Shown piece by piece: positions 25,291 to 35,008 of a DNA stretch of 64,000 bases. A program made the translations under genes and the position numbers. The notes beneath the pieces were generated by a model. It saw only the letters and a list, made by a program, of their open reading frames with translations, was not told where the DNA came from and ran no database searches. The DNA is from Nitrospira sp. (GTDB lineage Bacteria > Nitrospirota > Nitrospiria > Nitrospirales > Nitrospiraceae). Location of the stretch: assembly GCA_024998685.1 (NCBI GenBank), contig JACOEH010000007.1, positions 1 through 64,000 on the forward strand, given 5' to 3'. The stretch's first letter is position 1. Each line of letters opens with the position of its first letter.

Positions 25291-25806
25291 TTAGCCCACC
25301 TGGTCGGGAGGCGGCAACGGCTCGGTCGTCGGTTTGATGGCCGAAGGGCGATGTTTGTGGAAAAACAGATAGGCAGCAGGATAGGACAACAAGGCCCCGA
25401 GCGCACTGAGAACGAGTCCTCCGAGTATGAAAGGAGCTGCGTAAGGAAGGACTTGTTGGTAGATTCCGCTGAAACTCAGATCCTGCCAATCAAAATTCGG
25501 TACATCGGTCCGTCCCAGGAGCAATGCACCGGTCCAGTAGGTTGCGCCTAAGATCGGAATGATGGTCCAGGGATTGTTGATCAAGGCACCGGTGAACAGG
25601 GCCAAGAAATTGAGTCCGAACAGCCAAGTGCACAGCACGACCATCGCCGTGTGCAGGCCATAGGCTGGAGAGAATGCGATGAAGACACCCAATGCAAATG
25701 CCAGCGCGGTGCGTTGCGGTGACTCCTGCAAGTGGAGCATCTGGCGCAAGAGAGCCCTGAATGATCGGTGCCCTCGAGCGGAAGGCTGATGATTCATATC
25801 AGCCAT
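25291..25806 (-). CDS. DUF2062 membrane protein
   Basis: The 171-residue protein has three hydrophobic segments and the DUF2062 hallmark SPQRTALAFALGVFIAFSPAYG followed by LINNPWTIIP. The family is widespread, inner-membrane and of unknown function. Its start overlaps the thiL stop (ATGA at 25803-25808 region), and the HD gene follows closely, so lon-thiL-DUF2062-HD looks like one minus-strand unit. A Pro-rich tail ends the protein. Confidence 0.85.
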   Translation of the reverse strand: MADMNHQPSARGHRSFRALLRQMLHLQESPQRTALAFALGVFIAFSPAYGLHTAMVVLCTWLFGLNFLALFTGALINNPWTIIPILGATYWTGALLLGRTDVPNFDWQDLSFSGIYQQVLPYAAPFILGGLVLSALGALLSYPAAYLFFHKHRPSAIKPTTEPLPPPDQVG

Positions 25807-26849
25807 CAGCGGAAATGTTCATAACTGGTGACCGGCATCGGCTGCGTCCGACCGTCGATCGTCATCTGAATCCCGAACCGCTGCGGACGAATCGTTCCGA
25901 TACGGGTCATGCGATAGCCTCGTGTTCGGGTTCCCCGCTCAATAGTACCGCAGTCGCGCGGAGAAGCGGTGAACAGAAGCTCATAATCTTCGCCGCCGGC
26001 GAGCGCGAGTCGAATCGGCGAGGCGCCGATCGCCCGGGCATAGGCTTGGCAGGCTGGTGAGATCGGTAGCCTATCGAGTTCCACCTCCGCACCGACTCGA
26101 CTTTCTTCGCACAGATGTCGAAGGTCTCCGGAAAGGCCATCGGACAGATCAATGGCAGCGGAGGCGAGTCGCCTCTCGTTGAGCCACCGGCCTTCGGCGA
26201 TCCTCGCGGTTGGGTAAGAATGGCGGCGAACAAGAAATTGCCGATGGGAACGCGAGAATCCAGTCTTCCTCTGTCCCAAGGGAGATGCGGTTGTGCTGCT
26301 CATTAGGAGTTTGAGGCCTGCCAAGGAGTCTCCAAGAGTCCCCGAAACATAGATGTGATCACCTACTTTGGCACCGTGTCGAAACAGCGCCCGATGCCCG
26401 CTCGTGGTACCGAGCAGGGTGATGCTGAGAAAGAGCCCAGCCTTGGACACCGAGGTGTCTCCACCGATGAGTGCCACGGCATAAGGGCTACAAGCTTTCA
26501 TCAATCCGCGGTACAACTCGTAGATGTGCGACCGCTTCACTGTCTTCGGGACGGCGAGCGAAATGAGCAGATAGCGAGGGACGGCGCCCATCGCGGCAAT
26601 ATCGCTGAGGTTGGCCATGGCGGCTCGGTATCCGACCGACTCAGGGGGTGTTGACCTCAGGTCAAAGTGGACTCCTTCTGCCAGCAAGTCCGTTGTGAGA
26701 TGACACCAGGTCTTGGAGGAGGTTTCGATCACCGCCGCATCATCGCCGATGCCTTGAACGAGCCCTGGCGTATGACGGGCATACCGGCTTTCGAGAGATC
26801 GGATCAGAGCAAATTCCTGGATGGGAGCATCGGCCGGACGACGGGCCAC
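25806..26849 (-). CDS. thiL: Thiamine-monophosphate kinase ThiL
   Basis: ThiL phosphorylates thiamine monophosphate to the cofactor TPP. The 347-residue protein shows GIGDDAAVI (ATP/Mg site), TTDLLAEGVHF, NLSDIAAMGA, LIGGDTS, GDHIYVSGTLGDSLAGL, AIDLSDGLSGDL and LAGGEDYELLFT, all family motifs in order. The start is GTG at 26849. It completes the pathway begun by thiS, thiG and thiE near 10 kb, although on the other strand. It lies 9 bases after lon and overlaps the DUF2062 start. Confidence 0.94.
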   Translation of the reverse strand: MARRPADAPIQEFALIRSLESRYARHTPGLVQGIGDDAAVIETSSKTWCHLTTDLLAEGVHFDLRSTPPESVGYRAAMANLSDIAAMGAVPRYLLISLAVPKTVKRSHIYELYRGLMKACSPYAVALIGGDTSVSKAGLFLSITLLGTTSGHRALFRHGAKVGDHIYVSGTLGDSLAGLKLLMSSTTASPLGQRKTGFSRSHRQFLVRRHSYPTARIAEGRWLNERRLASAAIDLSDGLSGDLRHLCEESRVGAEVELDRLPISPACQAYARAIGASPIRLALAGGEDYELLFTASPRDCGTIERGTRTRGYRMTRIGTIRPQRFGIQMTIDGRTQPMPVTSYEHFR

Positions 26850-26858
26850 GGCACTATC

Positions 26859-29357
26859 CTATGACCGTGTAGGTATTCGGGTTGTCATCACTGTGGCAGG
26901 GAGTTCGTGCGACCGCCGATTTTTGCCGGGTCGCAGAGGGCGGATGCGCGTCGGCGTCGGAGGGGGCGATGGTTTCCGAGAGGCCGGCGAAGTCTTGACG
27001 CTTCGGCGGAGGGCGATTTTCATGACGTCGTCCATGGTTTCGACGAACGCCAATTGAATGCCCTTGAGGAGATGTTTGGGGATTTCCTCCAGATCCTTCT
27101 TATTCCGACGCGGGAGGATCACTGTCGTGAGCTTCGCCCGTTTCGCCGCCAAAATCTTTTCCTTGAGCCCCCCGATCGGAAGCACGCGGCCGCGCAAGGT
27201 GATTTCCCCCGTCATCGCCAGATCTCGTCTTGTCGGCGTACCTGAAAATGCCGAGGCAATGGCGGTTGCCATTGTGATACCGGCCGAGGGCCCGTCCTTG
27301 GGAATAGCGCCGGCCGGCACATGGATGTGCAGGTCTTGTTTGCTGAACATCCCGGGGCTGAGATGCAAGGTTTTTTCTCGTGAGCGGACGTAGCTGAGCG
27401 CCGCCTGAGCGGATTCTTTCATCACATCGCCCAGGTGGCCGGTGAGGGTCAATTGCCCTTTCCCCTTCATCACCGTCGCCTCGATGTAGAGCACATCGCC
27501 GCCCGATTCCGTCCAGGCTAGGCCGGTCGCCACACCGATTTCGTCTTTCTCGAGTTCTGCTTCCGGCACATATTTCGACACCCCCAGATATTTATGGAGA
27601 TTGGAGGGTTCGATCGGAAATCCCAGACCTTTGCCCTCGGCGACCTTCTTTGCAACCTTACGCATCACATTGGCGATCTCACGCTCAAGATTCCGCACCC
27701 CGGCCTCCCGCGTGTAGTGCGAAATGATCTGGCGAATCGTCGGCTCCGTAAGACGGACATGTTTACTTGTAATCCCGTGTTCTTCGAGCTGGCGGGGAAT
27801 CAGGTATTTCTGGGCGATGCCGAGTTTTTCTTCCTCGGTATATCCGGGGATTTCGATGATCTCCATGCGATCGCGTAATGCGGGAAGGATCGGATCGATC
27901 AAATTTGCCGTGGTGATGAACATCACTTCGGTCAAGTCGAACGGGACCCCGAGATAGTGGTCGGTGAACGCACTGTTTTGTTCAGGGTCGAGGACTTCCA
28001 GCAAGGCTGCCGAGGGGTCGCCTCGAAAATCCATTCCCACCTTGTCCACCTCGTCGAGCATGAACACGGGGTTGCCGGTGCCTGCTTGCTTCATGCCCTG
28101 AATGATACGTCCCGGTAATGCGCCGACATAGGTGCGGCGGTGACCTCGGATTTCTGCCTCATCCCGCACGCCACCCAAGCTGATACGCACGAACTCGCGC
28201 CCCAATGAACGGGCGATCGACTTCCCGAGCGATGTTTTTCCGACTCCCGGTGGGCCGACGAAGCAAAGGATCGGCCCCTTCATCTTCTCTTTCAGTTTGC
28301 GGACGGCCAGGTATTCGAGAATCCGCTCCTTGACCTTTTCGAGGTCATAGTGGTCTTCATTCAATACTTTGGTGGCGGCTTTCAGATCGAGATTATCCTT
28401 CGATCGCTTGGACCACGGTAATTCGACCATCCATTCCAGATAGGTCCGCACCGTTGCGGATTCGGCGGTATCCGGGTGCATCTTCTCGAGACGCTTGAGC
28501 TGTTTTTCAGTCTCCTTCAAGACCTTGTCGGGCATCCTCGCGTCTTTGATCCGTTTGCGGAATTCCGTGATTTCTTCCGCACGCTCATCGAGTTCACCCA
28601 ACTCCTTTTGAATGGCCTTCAGCTGTTCCCGCAAAAAATACTCCCGTTGGGTCTTGTCCATCTCGCCCTTGGCTTGCGCCTGGATCTTTTGCTGCATGGA
28701 AAGAACTTCGATTTCCTTCCCGAGAATGTCGCTCACTTGGCGAAGGCGTTGAATCGGATCGGAAATTTCCAAGACGGCCTGGGTGGCGTCGACTTTAAGG
28801 CCGAGATTAGAGGCCACCATGTCGGCCAGTCGGCCCGGCTCCTCCAGGTTTTCGATGACGACCATGACATCGGGGATCAAAACTTTTCCCAAGCTCACGA
28901 TTCGTTCGATCTGCTCTTTCACGGTCCGCATGACGGCTTCTGTCTCAAGGTCCGTGGCCGTCGTTTTCGTATCAATCAGCTTGTCGATCCGAACGGAGTA
29001 GTAGGGGTCGGTTTGAATGTATTTGGTGATCTTCGCTTTGGCGATGCCCTGTACCAGGATTTTGATGCGTTCATCAGGCAACTTCAGCATCCGCATGATG
29101 ATGCCGACGGTGCCGATCGTGTGGATGTCTTTGGGAGCGGGATTTTCGACGTCGAGCGCTTTCTGAGTCGCGAGGAAGATCATCCGATTGCCGGCAAGAG
29201 CCGCTTCGATGGCCTTGATCGACATGTCGCGTCCGACGAAAAGGGGGAGCACCATATATGGAAAGACGACGATATCCCGGACCGGCAACAGCGGGAGTTG
29301 GCCGGGAACCTCAATGTTTTGAGGAGGTTGAATGTCTTGCTCGTTTGGATCGGTCAT
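26859..29357 (-). CDS. lon: ATP-dependent protease La (Lon)
   Basis: Lon degrades misfolded and regulatory proteins in the cytoplasm. The 832-residue protein has an N-terminal LON domain ([19 protein letters not shown]), a coiled helical region, an AAA domain with [15 protein letters not shown] and VFMLDEVDK, and the S16 protease domain with [14 protein letters not shown] holding the catalytic Ser and a downstream Lys. The C-terminus carries a Pro/Arg-rich tail of about 40 residues not typical of the family. It begins with ATG at 29357, after a leader containing a hairpin. It coexists with the proteasome. Confidence 0.96.
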   Translation of the reverse strand: MTDPNEQDIQPPQNIEVPGQLPLLPVRDIVVFPYMVLPLFVGRDMSIKAIEAALAGNRMIFLATQKALDVENPAPKDIHTIGTVGIIMRMLKLPDERIKILVQGIAKAKITKYIQTDPYYSVRIDKLIDTKTTATDLETEAVMRTVKEQIERIVSLGKVLIPDVMVVIENLEEPGRLADMVASNLGLKVDATQAVLEISDPIQRLRQVSDILGKEIEVLSMQQKIQAQAKGEMDKTQREYFLREQLKAIQKELGELDERAEEITEFRKRIKDARMPDKVLKETEKQLKRLEKMHPDTAESATVRTYLEWMVELPWSKRSKDNLDLKAATKVLNEDHYDLEKVKERILEYLAVRKLKEKMKGPILCFVGPPGVGKTSLGKSIARSLGREFVRISLGGVRDEAEIRGHRRTYVGALPGRIIQGMKQAGTGNPVFMLDEVDKVGMDFRGDPSAALLEVLDPEQNSAFTDHYLGVPFDLTEVMFITTANLIDPILPALRDRMEIIEIPGYTEEEKLGIAQKYLIPRQLEEHGITSKHVRLTEPTIRQIISHYTREAGVRNLEREIANVMRKVAKKVAEGKGLGFPIEPSNLHKYLGVSKYVPEAELEKDEIGVATGLAWTESGGDVLYIEATVMKGKGQLTLTGHLGDVMKESAQAALSYVRSREKTLHLSPGMFSKQDLHIHVPAGAIPKDGPSAGITMATAIASAFSGTPTRRDLAMTGEITLRGRVLPIGGLKEKILAAKRAKLTTVILPRRNKKDLEEIPKHLLKGIQLAFVETMDDVMKIALRRSVKTSPASRKPSPPPTPTRIRPLRPGKNRRSHELPATVMTTRIPTRS

Positions 29358-29382
29358 ATGTCTACCTGTTCTTTATCTCTAA

Positions 29383-29409
29383 GACCCGGCGGATTCGACG
29401 AACCGGGTC
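29383..29409 (-). promoter_or_regulatory. Hairpin in the lon leader
   Basis: A perfect 7-bp stem (GACCCGG / CCGGGTC) with a 13-base loop lies about 25 bases upstream of the lon ATG on the minus strand. It may be an end of an upstream transcript or a regulatory fold. Confidence 0.35.
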
Positions 29410-29603
29410 GTGCAACGACTCGTCATGCATTGGAGCGACGTGACTTCTCTTCTACGAGCCTCGACGTCCCATTCTATGGAACTAACGTGACCGATCGGGA
29501 TTGCGCGATGCACCAGGTCGGACAATCCGTCCACTATCAAGCCGGGTGCGGAATGGTCGTTGCCGAGAATCTCGCGACTGAGTGCCCATCATGACTGAGC
29601 GGG

Positions 29604-30500
29604 TCATCCTCGACGATTATTCGAGGCAGCGTGCATCCTTGTCGAAAGGTAGTCGCGGAACTCTGCCCCCAATGCCGGGTTCTTCAGTGCGAACTCAACG
29701 GTGGCGATCAAAAAACCCAATTTGTCTCCGGCGTCATGGCGCTGTCCCTCTACCTCCAGAGCATACATCGGATTTTTTCTGGCAAGTGTTTTGAGTGCAT
29801 CGGTCAACTGAATTTCCCCGTTCTTTCCAGGAGCGGTTCTTCTCAGGATCGGAAAGATTTCCGGAGGAAGGACATACCGGCCGATCACGGCGAGCGTGGA
29901 TGGGGCGTCGGTCGGCGATGGTTTCTCCACCAAATCCTCAACCCGATGTAGACCGTGAGCGAGGCGCTTGGGGGTCACAATTCCATATCGACTGACATCC
30001 GCCTTGGGAACCTCTTGCACTCCCAGTACCGCCCCATGGCGCTTTTTATAGATGTGGATCAATTGCGCGAGCCCTGGAACATCGGCGTCGATGATCTCAT
30101 CTCCGAGAATGACGGCGAAGGGTTCATCACCGATCAGGTGTTGCGCACACAACACGGCATGTCCCAAGCCGAGGGCTTCAGATTGTCGAACGTAACAGAA
30201 GTTCGCCAGATTCGAGATCTGTCGGATTTGATGGAGCACCTGACTCTTGCCGGTGCCTTTTAAATTTTCTTCCAACTCAACGGAACGATCGAAGTGATCT
30301 TCAATGGCGCGTTTACCGCGGCCGGTAATGACGATAATGTCCTCGATGCCCGACGCCACCGCTTCTTCGACGGTGTATTGAATGAGCGGTTTGTCGACCA
30401 ACGGCAACATCTCTTTAGGGGATGCTTTTGTGGCGGGAAGGAATCGTGTCCCAAGGCCGGCCGCGGGAATGACCGCTTTTCTGACAGTCAGACGTGACAT
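29604..30500 (-). CDS. galU: UTP-glucose-1-phosphate uridylyltransferase GalU
   Basis: GalU makes UDP-glucose for surface glycans. The 298-residue protein begins MSRLTVRKAVIPAAGLGTRFLP, with the nucleotide-binding GLGTRFLPATKASPKEM and the ENPL-like VDKPLIQYTVEEA. GIEDIIVITGRGKRAIEDHFD and the VEKPSP segment follow the family. It is divergent from bamA across a 480-base region with a strong promoter on the other strand. The lon gene lies 246 bases downstream. Confidence 0.95.
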   Translation of the reverse strand: MSRLTVRKAVIPAAGLGTRFLPATKASPKEMLPLVDKPLIQYTVEEAVASGIEDIIVITGRGKRAIEDHFDRSVELEENLKGTGKSQVLHQIRQISNLANFCYVRQSEALGLGHAVLCAQHLIGDEPFAVILGDEIIDADVPGLAQLIHIYKKRHGAVLGVQEVPKADVSRYGIVTPKRLAHGLHRVEDLVEKPSPTDAPSTLAVIGRYVLPPEIFPILRRTAPGKNGEIQLTDALKTLARKNPMYALEVEGQRHDAGDKLGFLIATVEFALKNPALGAEFRDYLSTRMHAASNNRRG

Positions 30501-30981
30501 GGAAGGATACTATGTGATGGGGTGTGTGAAGTCAAGAAACGGACGAACTCACCGCATCGAAGGCGATCTTGTCGTTTCGTGAAATGAAGATGCGAGCGAT
30601 CCTCACGAAGAGACCTGAGCGGTGCCGTCTCCGGAAGAGCGGGTGCCTGTCGCGATCGATGCGATCTATTGGAGCGCCGGGATTCAGAACCGAGCAGGAT
30701 GTACGTATGTTGAATTCAAAGGCGGGACGCTCCTTTACAATGCAGAGTGACCTCAATATAATCCCGAAGTTTTACGCGATCAGGTAGTACTAAGGACGTT
30801 CGCATGGTAAAGCAGCCGGCAGCAAGCTCCGACGAGAGTGCGCTCTTGCGCTTCAACGTGTGTTTCAGAGCGGGACGGATTGACTCGTAGGTGTCGGCGT
30901 GCGGTCGCTAACGGAGAGGATCTGTGTGATGGTTCCAGCCGCATTATCCAGCTCCATACTTGGCCGCAGGAATCCTTATCG
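30501..30981. other. Divergent intergenic region between galU and bamA
   Basis: About 480 bases. It contains a strong promoter toward bamA at 30734-30762. Small reading frames here have biased composition and are not supported. No RNA gene recognised; the galU promoter on the minus strand was not identified. Confidence 0.5.
30734..30762 (+). promoter_or_regulatory. Strong sigma-70-type promoter for the bamA operon
   Basis: TTTACA (30734-30739) and perfect TATAAT (30757-30762) with a 17-base spacer. Predicted transcript start near 30769, giving a leader of about 210 bases before bamA. Confidence 0.7.
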
Positions 30982-33303
30982 GTGACCGAGCATGCCGTCC
31001 ACAGGCCTCGATTGTTCGTGGTCGCGGTCATGGTTGTCTCTGTGTTGTGGAGCGTGCTCGAAGCACTCGCTCAGACGCCGGACCTCAAGGTCGCCTCGAT
31101 TGAAATTCGAGGAGCCAAACGAATCGAGGTTCCGGCGATTGCCGGTCGCCTCACACTGAAAACCGGCGATCGGTATACGCCGGACAATGTGCGCGGACAA
31201 GTGAAGATTTTATACGACACGGGTTTTTTCGAGGATGTACAGGTTGAAACCGAATTGATCGTCGAGGGGATGGCGGTGACCTTCGTCGTGCAAGAGAAGC
31301 CGTTCATCACCGAGATCGTCTTCGACGGCAACGAGCAGTTGACCGACGAGAAGCTGAAGGAAAAAACGACGATCAAGAGCCAGACATTTCTTGACCAACA
31401 ACAGATGAAGGAAAGCGCCGAGACCATTCGTCTGGCCTACCAGCATGACGGATATTACAACGCGCAGGTTGTTCCAGTGATCGAGGCATTGGATGAGGAC
31501 CGGAAGCGCCTGACCTTCCATATTACGGAGGGAGAGAAGGCCAAGGTCAAGACCGTGATATTCGAAGGGCTGCGTGCGGCAACGAAGAACGAGATGCTCA
31601 ATGTCATGTCGACTCGAGAATGGATTCCTTGGTACGGCATCGTGACGAGGTTCAAGCTACCGTCAGTCGTGTCTGATGCGGGCGTCTTGAAACGGGAAGA
31701 ACTGGCCAATGATGTGGAGCGGATCAAGGAAGTGCTGCTGAACAAAGGCTACTTCAATGTTCGGGTCGGCCAGCCGTCGGTGGAGCTCACGGAAGATAAA
31801 AAGTGGTTCATCGTCAGCTACCACATCACCGAAGGAGAGCCGTTCACGATAGGCGACATAGGGTTTCGAGGGCACACGGTGTTTGAGGAGCCCGAGCTTC
31901 GAGAAGGATTGAAGATCAAGGAAGGGGAGATCTTTCAGCGCGCCAAAATCCGAGATGAGATCTCTCGAGTGACGGACCTGTATGGAAGCAAGGGGTATTC
32001 ATTTGCCGAAGTCGTGCCCAGCGTGAATCCGAACAACGAGGAACGGACGGTCGGCCTCATCTTCAACATCAAAGAAGGGGAGATGATGCGGATCCGACAG
32101 ATCAATATCTACGGGAATGACAAGACGCGAGACAACGTCATCCGGCGGGAAATACGAGTGGACGAACAGGATGTGATCGACACCGCCTCCCTGAAGCGAA
32201 GCTTCCAACGGTTGAACAACTTGAATTTCTTCGAGACGGTCGAAATCCTGCCCGCGCAAGTCGCGCCCGACAAGGTCGATCTGAACGTGCGTGTGAAAGA
32301 AAAACCGACGGGGATGTTCAGCCTCGGCGGTGGGTTCAGTACGCTGGATCGGCTGGTGGCGATCGCCGATATCACCCAAGGCAATTTGGGCGGGTACGGC
32401 TATATGGGGCGCATCCGCGGCCAGCTCGGCCAGCGAAGAAGTCTCGGGTCCATCACCTTCCGCAATCCCTATTTGTACGACTCATTGACGTCGCTGCAGA
32501 TAGATGGGTACCGCAGTATCACGAATTACCTCTCGTATTTTGAGCAACGAACCGGCGGAAACGTCACGCTCGGCCGTTGGTTATCGGAATATGTAACGGG
32601 GAGCATCAGTCTCTTTGGAGAAGAGATCAGATTTTCAGACCCTCAAGCGGGTCTTTGCCCGGATTTGGTGCCGATCGTGTGTCGGCAGTTGGGAACACGA
32701 TCGTCGACAGGATTTCGGACGGCCCTCTTCCGGGACACCAGAGACTACTATCTCGATCCCAGATCAGGCTGGCGTATCGGCGGAGGATTTGATGTCGGAA
32801 CGCCTTATCTGGGCGGGACCAACAATTTCATCAAATATTATGTGGATGTCATCAAGGTCACGCCGCTTCCGCTCGATATGAGGTGGTCGTCACGGGTGCG
32901 TTTCGGCGAGGTTCAAGCACTCGGCGGGACGCAGATTCCACTGAATGAACGGTTCTTCGTGGGCGGTATCAATACCATGCGCGGGTTTGCCTTCGGTCGG
33001 GCCGGTCCCACGGTCCCCACGACACATGCCCCATTCGGCGCGGCCAAGCAATTGATCTTCAGCAACGAGCTGATCTTTACGATCTCCTCCGAGGCGAAAT
33101 TGAACGGGGTGCTCTTTTTCGACTACGGAAAGGGTTTTGACGACAATGAACCATTGTCGCTCAATCTGAGGAGCGCGGCCGGTCTGGAAGGGCGCTGGAT
33201 ATCTCCGTTTGGTCCGTTGCGTGTCGCCTATGGGCTCAATCTAGATAAACGGACCGGTGAACGATTCGGTGTGTTCGAGTTTACGATCGGAACCTTGTTT
33301 TAG
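30982..33303 (+). CDS. bamA: Outer membrane assembly factor BamA
   Basis: BamA inserts beta-barrel proteins into the outer membrane. The 773-residue protein has a signal peptide (about 1-31), five POTRA repeats (about 35-420) and a C-terminal 16-strand barrel ending in a terminal Phe (FEFTIGTLF). The track of in-frame starts reaches 30838, but GTG 30982 has CAGGA 10 bases ahead and yields a normal signal peptide. It is followed directly by two Skp-like chaperone genes and lipid A genes, the usual order. Confidence 0.95.
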   Translation: MTEHAVHRPRLFVVAVMVVSVLWSVLEALAQTPDLKVASIEIRGAKRIEVPAIAGRLTLKTGDRYTPDNVRGQVKILYDTGFFEDVQVETELIVEGMAVTFVVQEKPFITEIVFDGNEQLTDEKLKEKTTIKSQTFLDQQQMKESAETIRLAYQHDGYYNAQVVPVIEALDEDRKRLTFHITEGEKAKVKTVIFEGLRAATKNEMLNVMSTREWIPWYGIVTRFKLPSVVSDAGVLKREELANDVERIKEVLLNKGYFNVRVGQPSVELTEDKKWFIVSYHITEGEPFTIGDIGFRGHTVFEEPELREGLKIKEGEIFQRAKIRDEISRVTDLYGSKGYSFAEVVPSVNPNNEERTVGLIFNIKEGEMMRIRQINIYGNDKTRDNVIRREIRVDEQDVIDTASLKRSFQRLNNLNFFETVEILPAQVAPDKVDLNVRVKEKPTGMFSLGGGFSTLDRLVAIADITQGNLGGYGYMGRIRGQLGQRRSLGSITFRNPYLYDSLTSLQIDGYRSITNYLSYFEQRTGGNVTLGRWLSEYVTGSISLFGEEIRFSDPQAGLCPDLVPIVCRQLGTRSSTGFRTALFRDTRDYYLDPRSGWRIGGGFDVGTPYLGGTNNFIKYYVDVIKVTPLPLDMRWSSRVRFGEVQALGGTQIPLNERFFVGGINTMRGFAFGRAGPTVPTTHAPFGAAKQLIFSNELIFTISSEAKLNGVLFFDYGKGFDDNEPLSLNLRSAAGLEGRWISPFGPLRVAYGLNLDKRTGERFGVFEFTIGTLF

Positions 33304-33316
33304 TCGGAGTCTTGGC

Positions 33317-33892
33317 GTGGTACGTTGCAACGGGAATCGGTGGAAACAATCGGCGAGACGGATCGAAAGGGCGGTGATGTCGACGGCGGTCACCATCATG
33401 CTGGTTCTCAGCGGATGCGCCGGCGGCGGGGGGAAAATCGACGCAAAGATCGGGGTGATCAATTCACAGCGCTTGCTCAACGAGACGAGCGCGGGAAAGA
33501 AGGCCAAAGAGAACCTGACCGCCTTTTCGAAAAATCGGCAGGCGCTGATGGAATTGGAGGAAAAGGAGTTGCGGAGGATGGAGGAGGACTTTGTCAAGCA
33601 GTCCTCTGTCTTGAGCCCCGCCGCGAAACGAGATCGGGAAGAACAGTTTCGCCGACGCATGCAAGAGTATCAGCAAAAGGCCGCGGAATTGAATCGGGAA
33701 GTCCAAGAAAAACAAAAAGATGTTCTGGAAGGGTTTCGCGACAAGATCGAAATGATCGTCGCAAAGGTCGCCAAGCGTCTCGGGTTGCAGGTTGTCGTTG
33801 ATAAGAGCAAGGGTGGTCCGACCATCTACCATGAAGAGGGTCTGGATATTTCAGAACCGGTCATCGAGGAGTTCAACCGCGAATATCCTTAG
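33317..33892 (+). CDS. OmpH/Skp family chaperone, predicted lipoprotein
   Basis: The 191-residue protein resembles Skp/OmpH, a periplasmic holdase for outer-membrane proteins, with a long coiled-coil region (about 60-140, rich in Glu, Gln, Arg, Lys). Its N-terminus ends in LVLSGCAGGG, a lipobox, so it is likely lipid-anchored, unlike classical soluble Skp. GTG 33317 was chosen for CGGAG 7 bases ahead and a basic N-terminus; ATG 33377 is the alternative. It is the first of two Skp paralogues between bamA and fabZ. Confidence 0.83.
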   Translation: MVRCNGNRWKQSARRIERAVMSTAVTIMLVLSGCAGGGGKIDAKIGVINSQRLLNETSAGKKAKENLTAFSKNRQALMELEEKELRRMEEDFVKQSSVLSPAAKRDREEQFRRRMQEYQQKAAELNREVQEKQKDVLEGFRDKIEMIVAKVAKRLGLQVVVDKSKGGPTIYHEEGLDISEPVIEEFNREYP

Positions 33893-33915
33893 TCGCTGCG
33901 GAGGGGAGGTAGATC

Positions 33916-34458
33916 ATGACGGGAATAGTGAGAATGATGGTAGCGGTCGTCGCATTGTCGCTTGCGCAGTGGGTCGAGCTGCTCCATGCCGGAGAAGTGA
34001 TCAGGGTCGGTGTCATGGACCAGCAGATGGTGATGGAAAAAACAAAAGGCGGGAAACTGGCCATGGAAGACGTGAAGGGCTATTCCATGACCAGGCAGAA
34101 GATCATTAATGCCGATGAGCAAGAACTCAAAGATCTGGATCAGTCTTTACAAGATTCGAACGCCAAACTCACCGACCAGGCGAGACAAGAGAAAGAGGAG
34201 CAGTTGCGGGGCAAGATGGAAGCGTATCAGCGCCGCCTGCAAGAATTTAATCGTGAAGTTCAACAAAAACAGCGCGAGATGGTGGCAGAATATGCGCAAA
34301 AGATCGCGACCGCCGCGAAGGCTGTGGCTCAGAAGGAGGGATATACGGCCATCCTCGATAAAGGCAATGAGGCCCTCATCCGGATCGTGCTCTATTATCA
34401 GCCGGCGCTGGACGTGACGGACTCGGTCATCAAGGAATTTGATCGGCAGAATCCTTAA
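33916..34458 (+). CDS. skp: OmpH/Skp family periplasmic chaperone
   Basis: The 180-residue protein has a signal peptide (cleavage after LLHA, about residue 25) and a Skp-type coiled coil (about 65-140) followed by a terminal IRIVLYYQPALDVTDSVIKEFD strand segment. It shares the pattern EEQLRGKMEAYQRRLQEFNREVQQKQRE with its upstream paralogue. It should escort unfolded outer-membrane proteins to BamA. A strong GGAGGT precedes the ATG at 33916. fabZ follows after 38 bases. Confidence 0.88.
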   Translation: MTGIVRMMVAVVALSLAQWVELLHAGEVIRVGVMDQQMVMEKTKGGKLAMEDVKGYSMTRQKIINADEQELKDLDQSLQDSNAKLTDQARQEKEEQLRGKMEAYQRRLQEFNREVQQKQREMVAEYAQKIATAAKAVAQKEGYTAILDKGNEALIRIVLYYQPALDVTDSVIKEFDRQNP

Positions 34459-34496
34459 ACCGTAGAACTATCAGGGAGAGAGAGGAGGCAGAGCCA

Positions 34497-34946
34497 ATGG
34501 CATCGGTCGAGCAGGCTGAGATTCAGGCGTTACTTCCCCACCGGTATCCCTTCTTGCTGGTAGATCGGATCAAAGAGTTTGAACCGCATCAGCGGATTGT
34601 CGGGATTAAAAACGTGACGGTCAATGAGCCGTTCTTTCAAGGACATTTCCCCGGACGCCCTGTGATGCCTGGAGTGCTGATTATCGAGGCCATGGCTCAA
34701 GTGGGTGGCGTGCTGGTCTTCAAGTCGGGGGGGACGGTCGGAAAAACCGTCATGTATCTGACGGGTATCGATGAGGCAAAATTCCGGCGACCGGTCGTGC
34801 CGGGCGATCAGCTCCGTTTTGAGATCGAAGTGCTGAAGAAGCGTCCACCGTTCTGGAAAATGCAAGGGAAGGCATACGTCGACAATGAGGTCGTCTGTGA
34901 AGCCGTGGTGACGGCGATGGTGATGGAAGAGAAGGCAGGTCAATAG
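34497..34946 (+). CDS. fabZ: 3-hydroxyacyl-ACP dehydratase FabZ
   Basis: FabZ dehydrates 3-hydroxyacyl-ACP in fatty acid elongation and competes with lipid A synthesis for its substrate. The 149-residue hot-dog-fold protein has LPHRYPFLLVDRI, the catalytic GHFPGRPVMPGVLIIEAMAQ (His and Glu), and ends in a normal position. AGAGGAGG lies just before ATG 34497. It lies between skp and lpxA as in many Gram-negative genomes. Confidence 0.95.
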   Translation: MASVEQAEIQALLPHRYPFLLVDRIKEFEPHQRIVGIKNVTVNEPFFQGHFPGRPVMPGVLIIEAMAQVGGVLVFKSGGTVGKTVMYLTGIDEAKFRRPVVPGDQLRFEIEVLKKRPPFWKMQGKAYVDNEVVCEAVVTAMVMEEKAGQ

Positions 34947-35008
34947 TCATGAGTCAATCGATTATTGCAAGGACCATTGACGATTGACGCTTTTTTATGG
35001 GGGCATGC

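Noticed and set aside
28476-29594. Long open frame (372 codons) on the + strand
   Set aside because: It is antisense to lon, which has complete family motifs; a shadow of codon bias in the real gene.
30569-30787. Small + strand frame between galU and bamA
   Set aside because: Arg/Ser-rich arbitrary composition, and it overlaps the strong bamA promoter.
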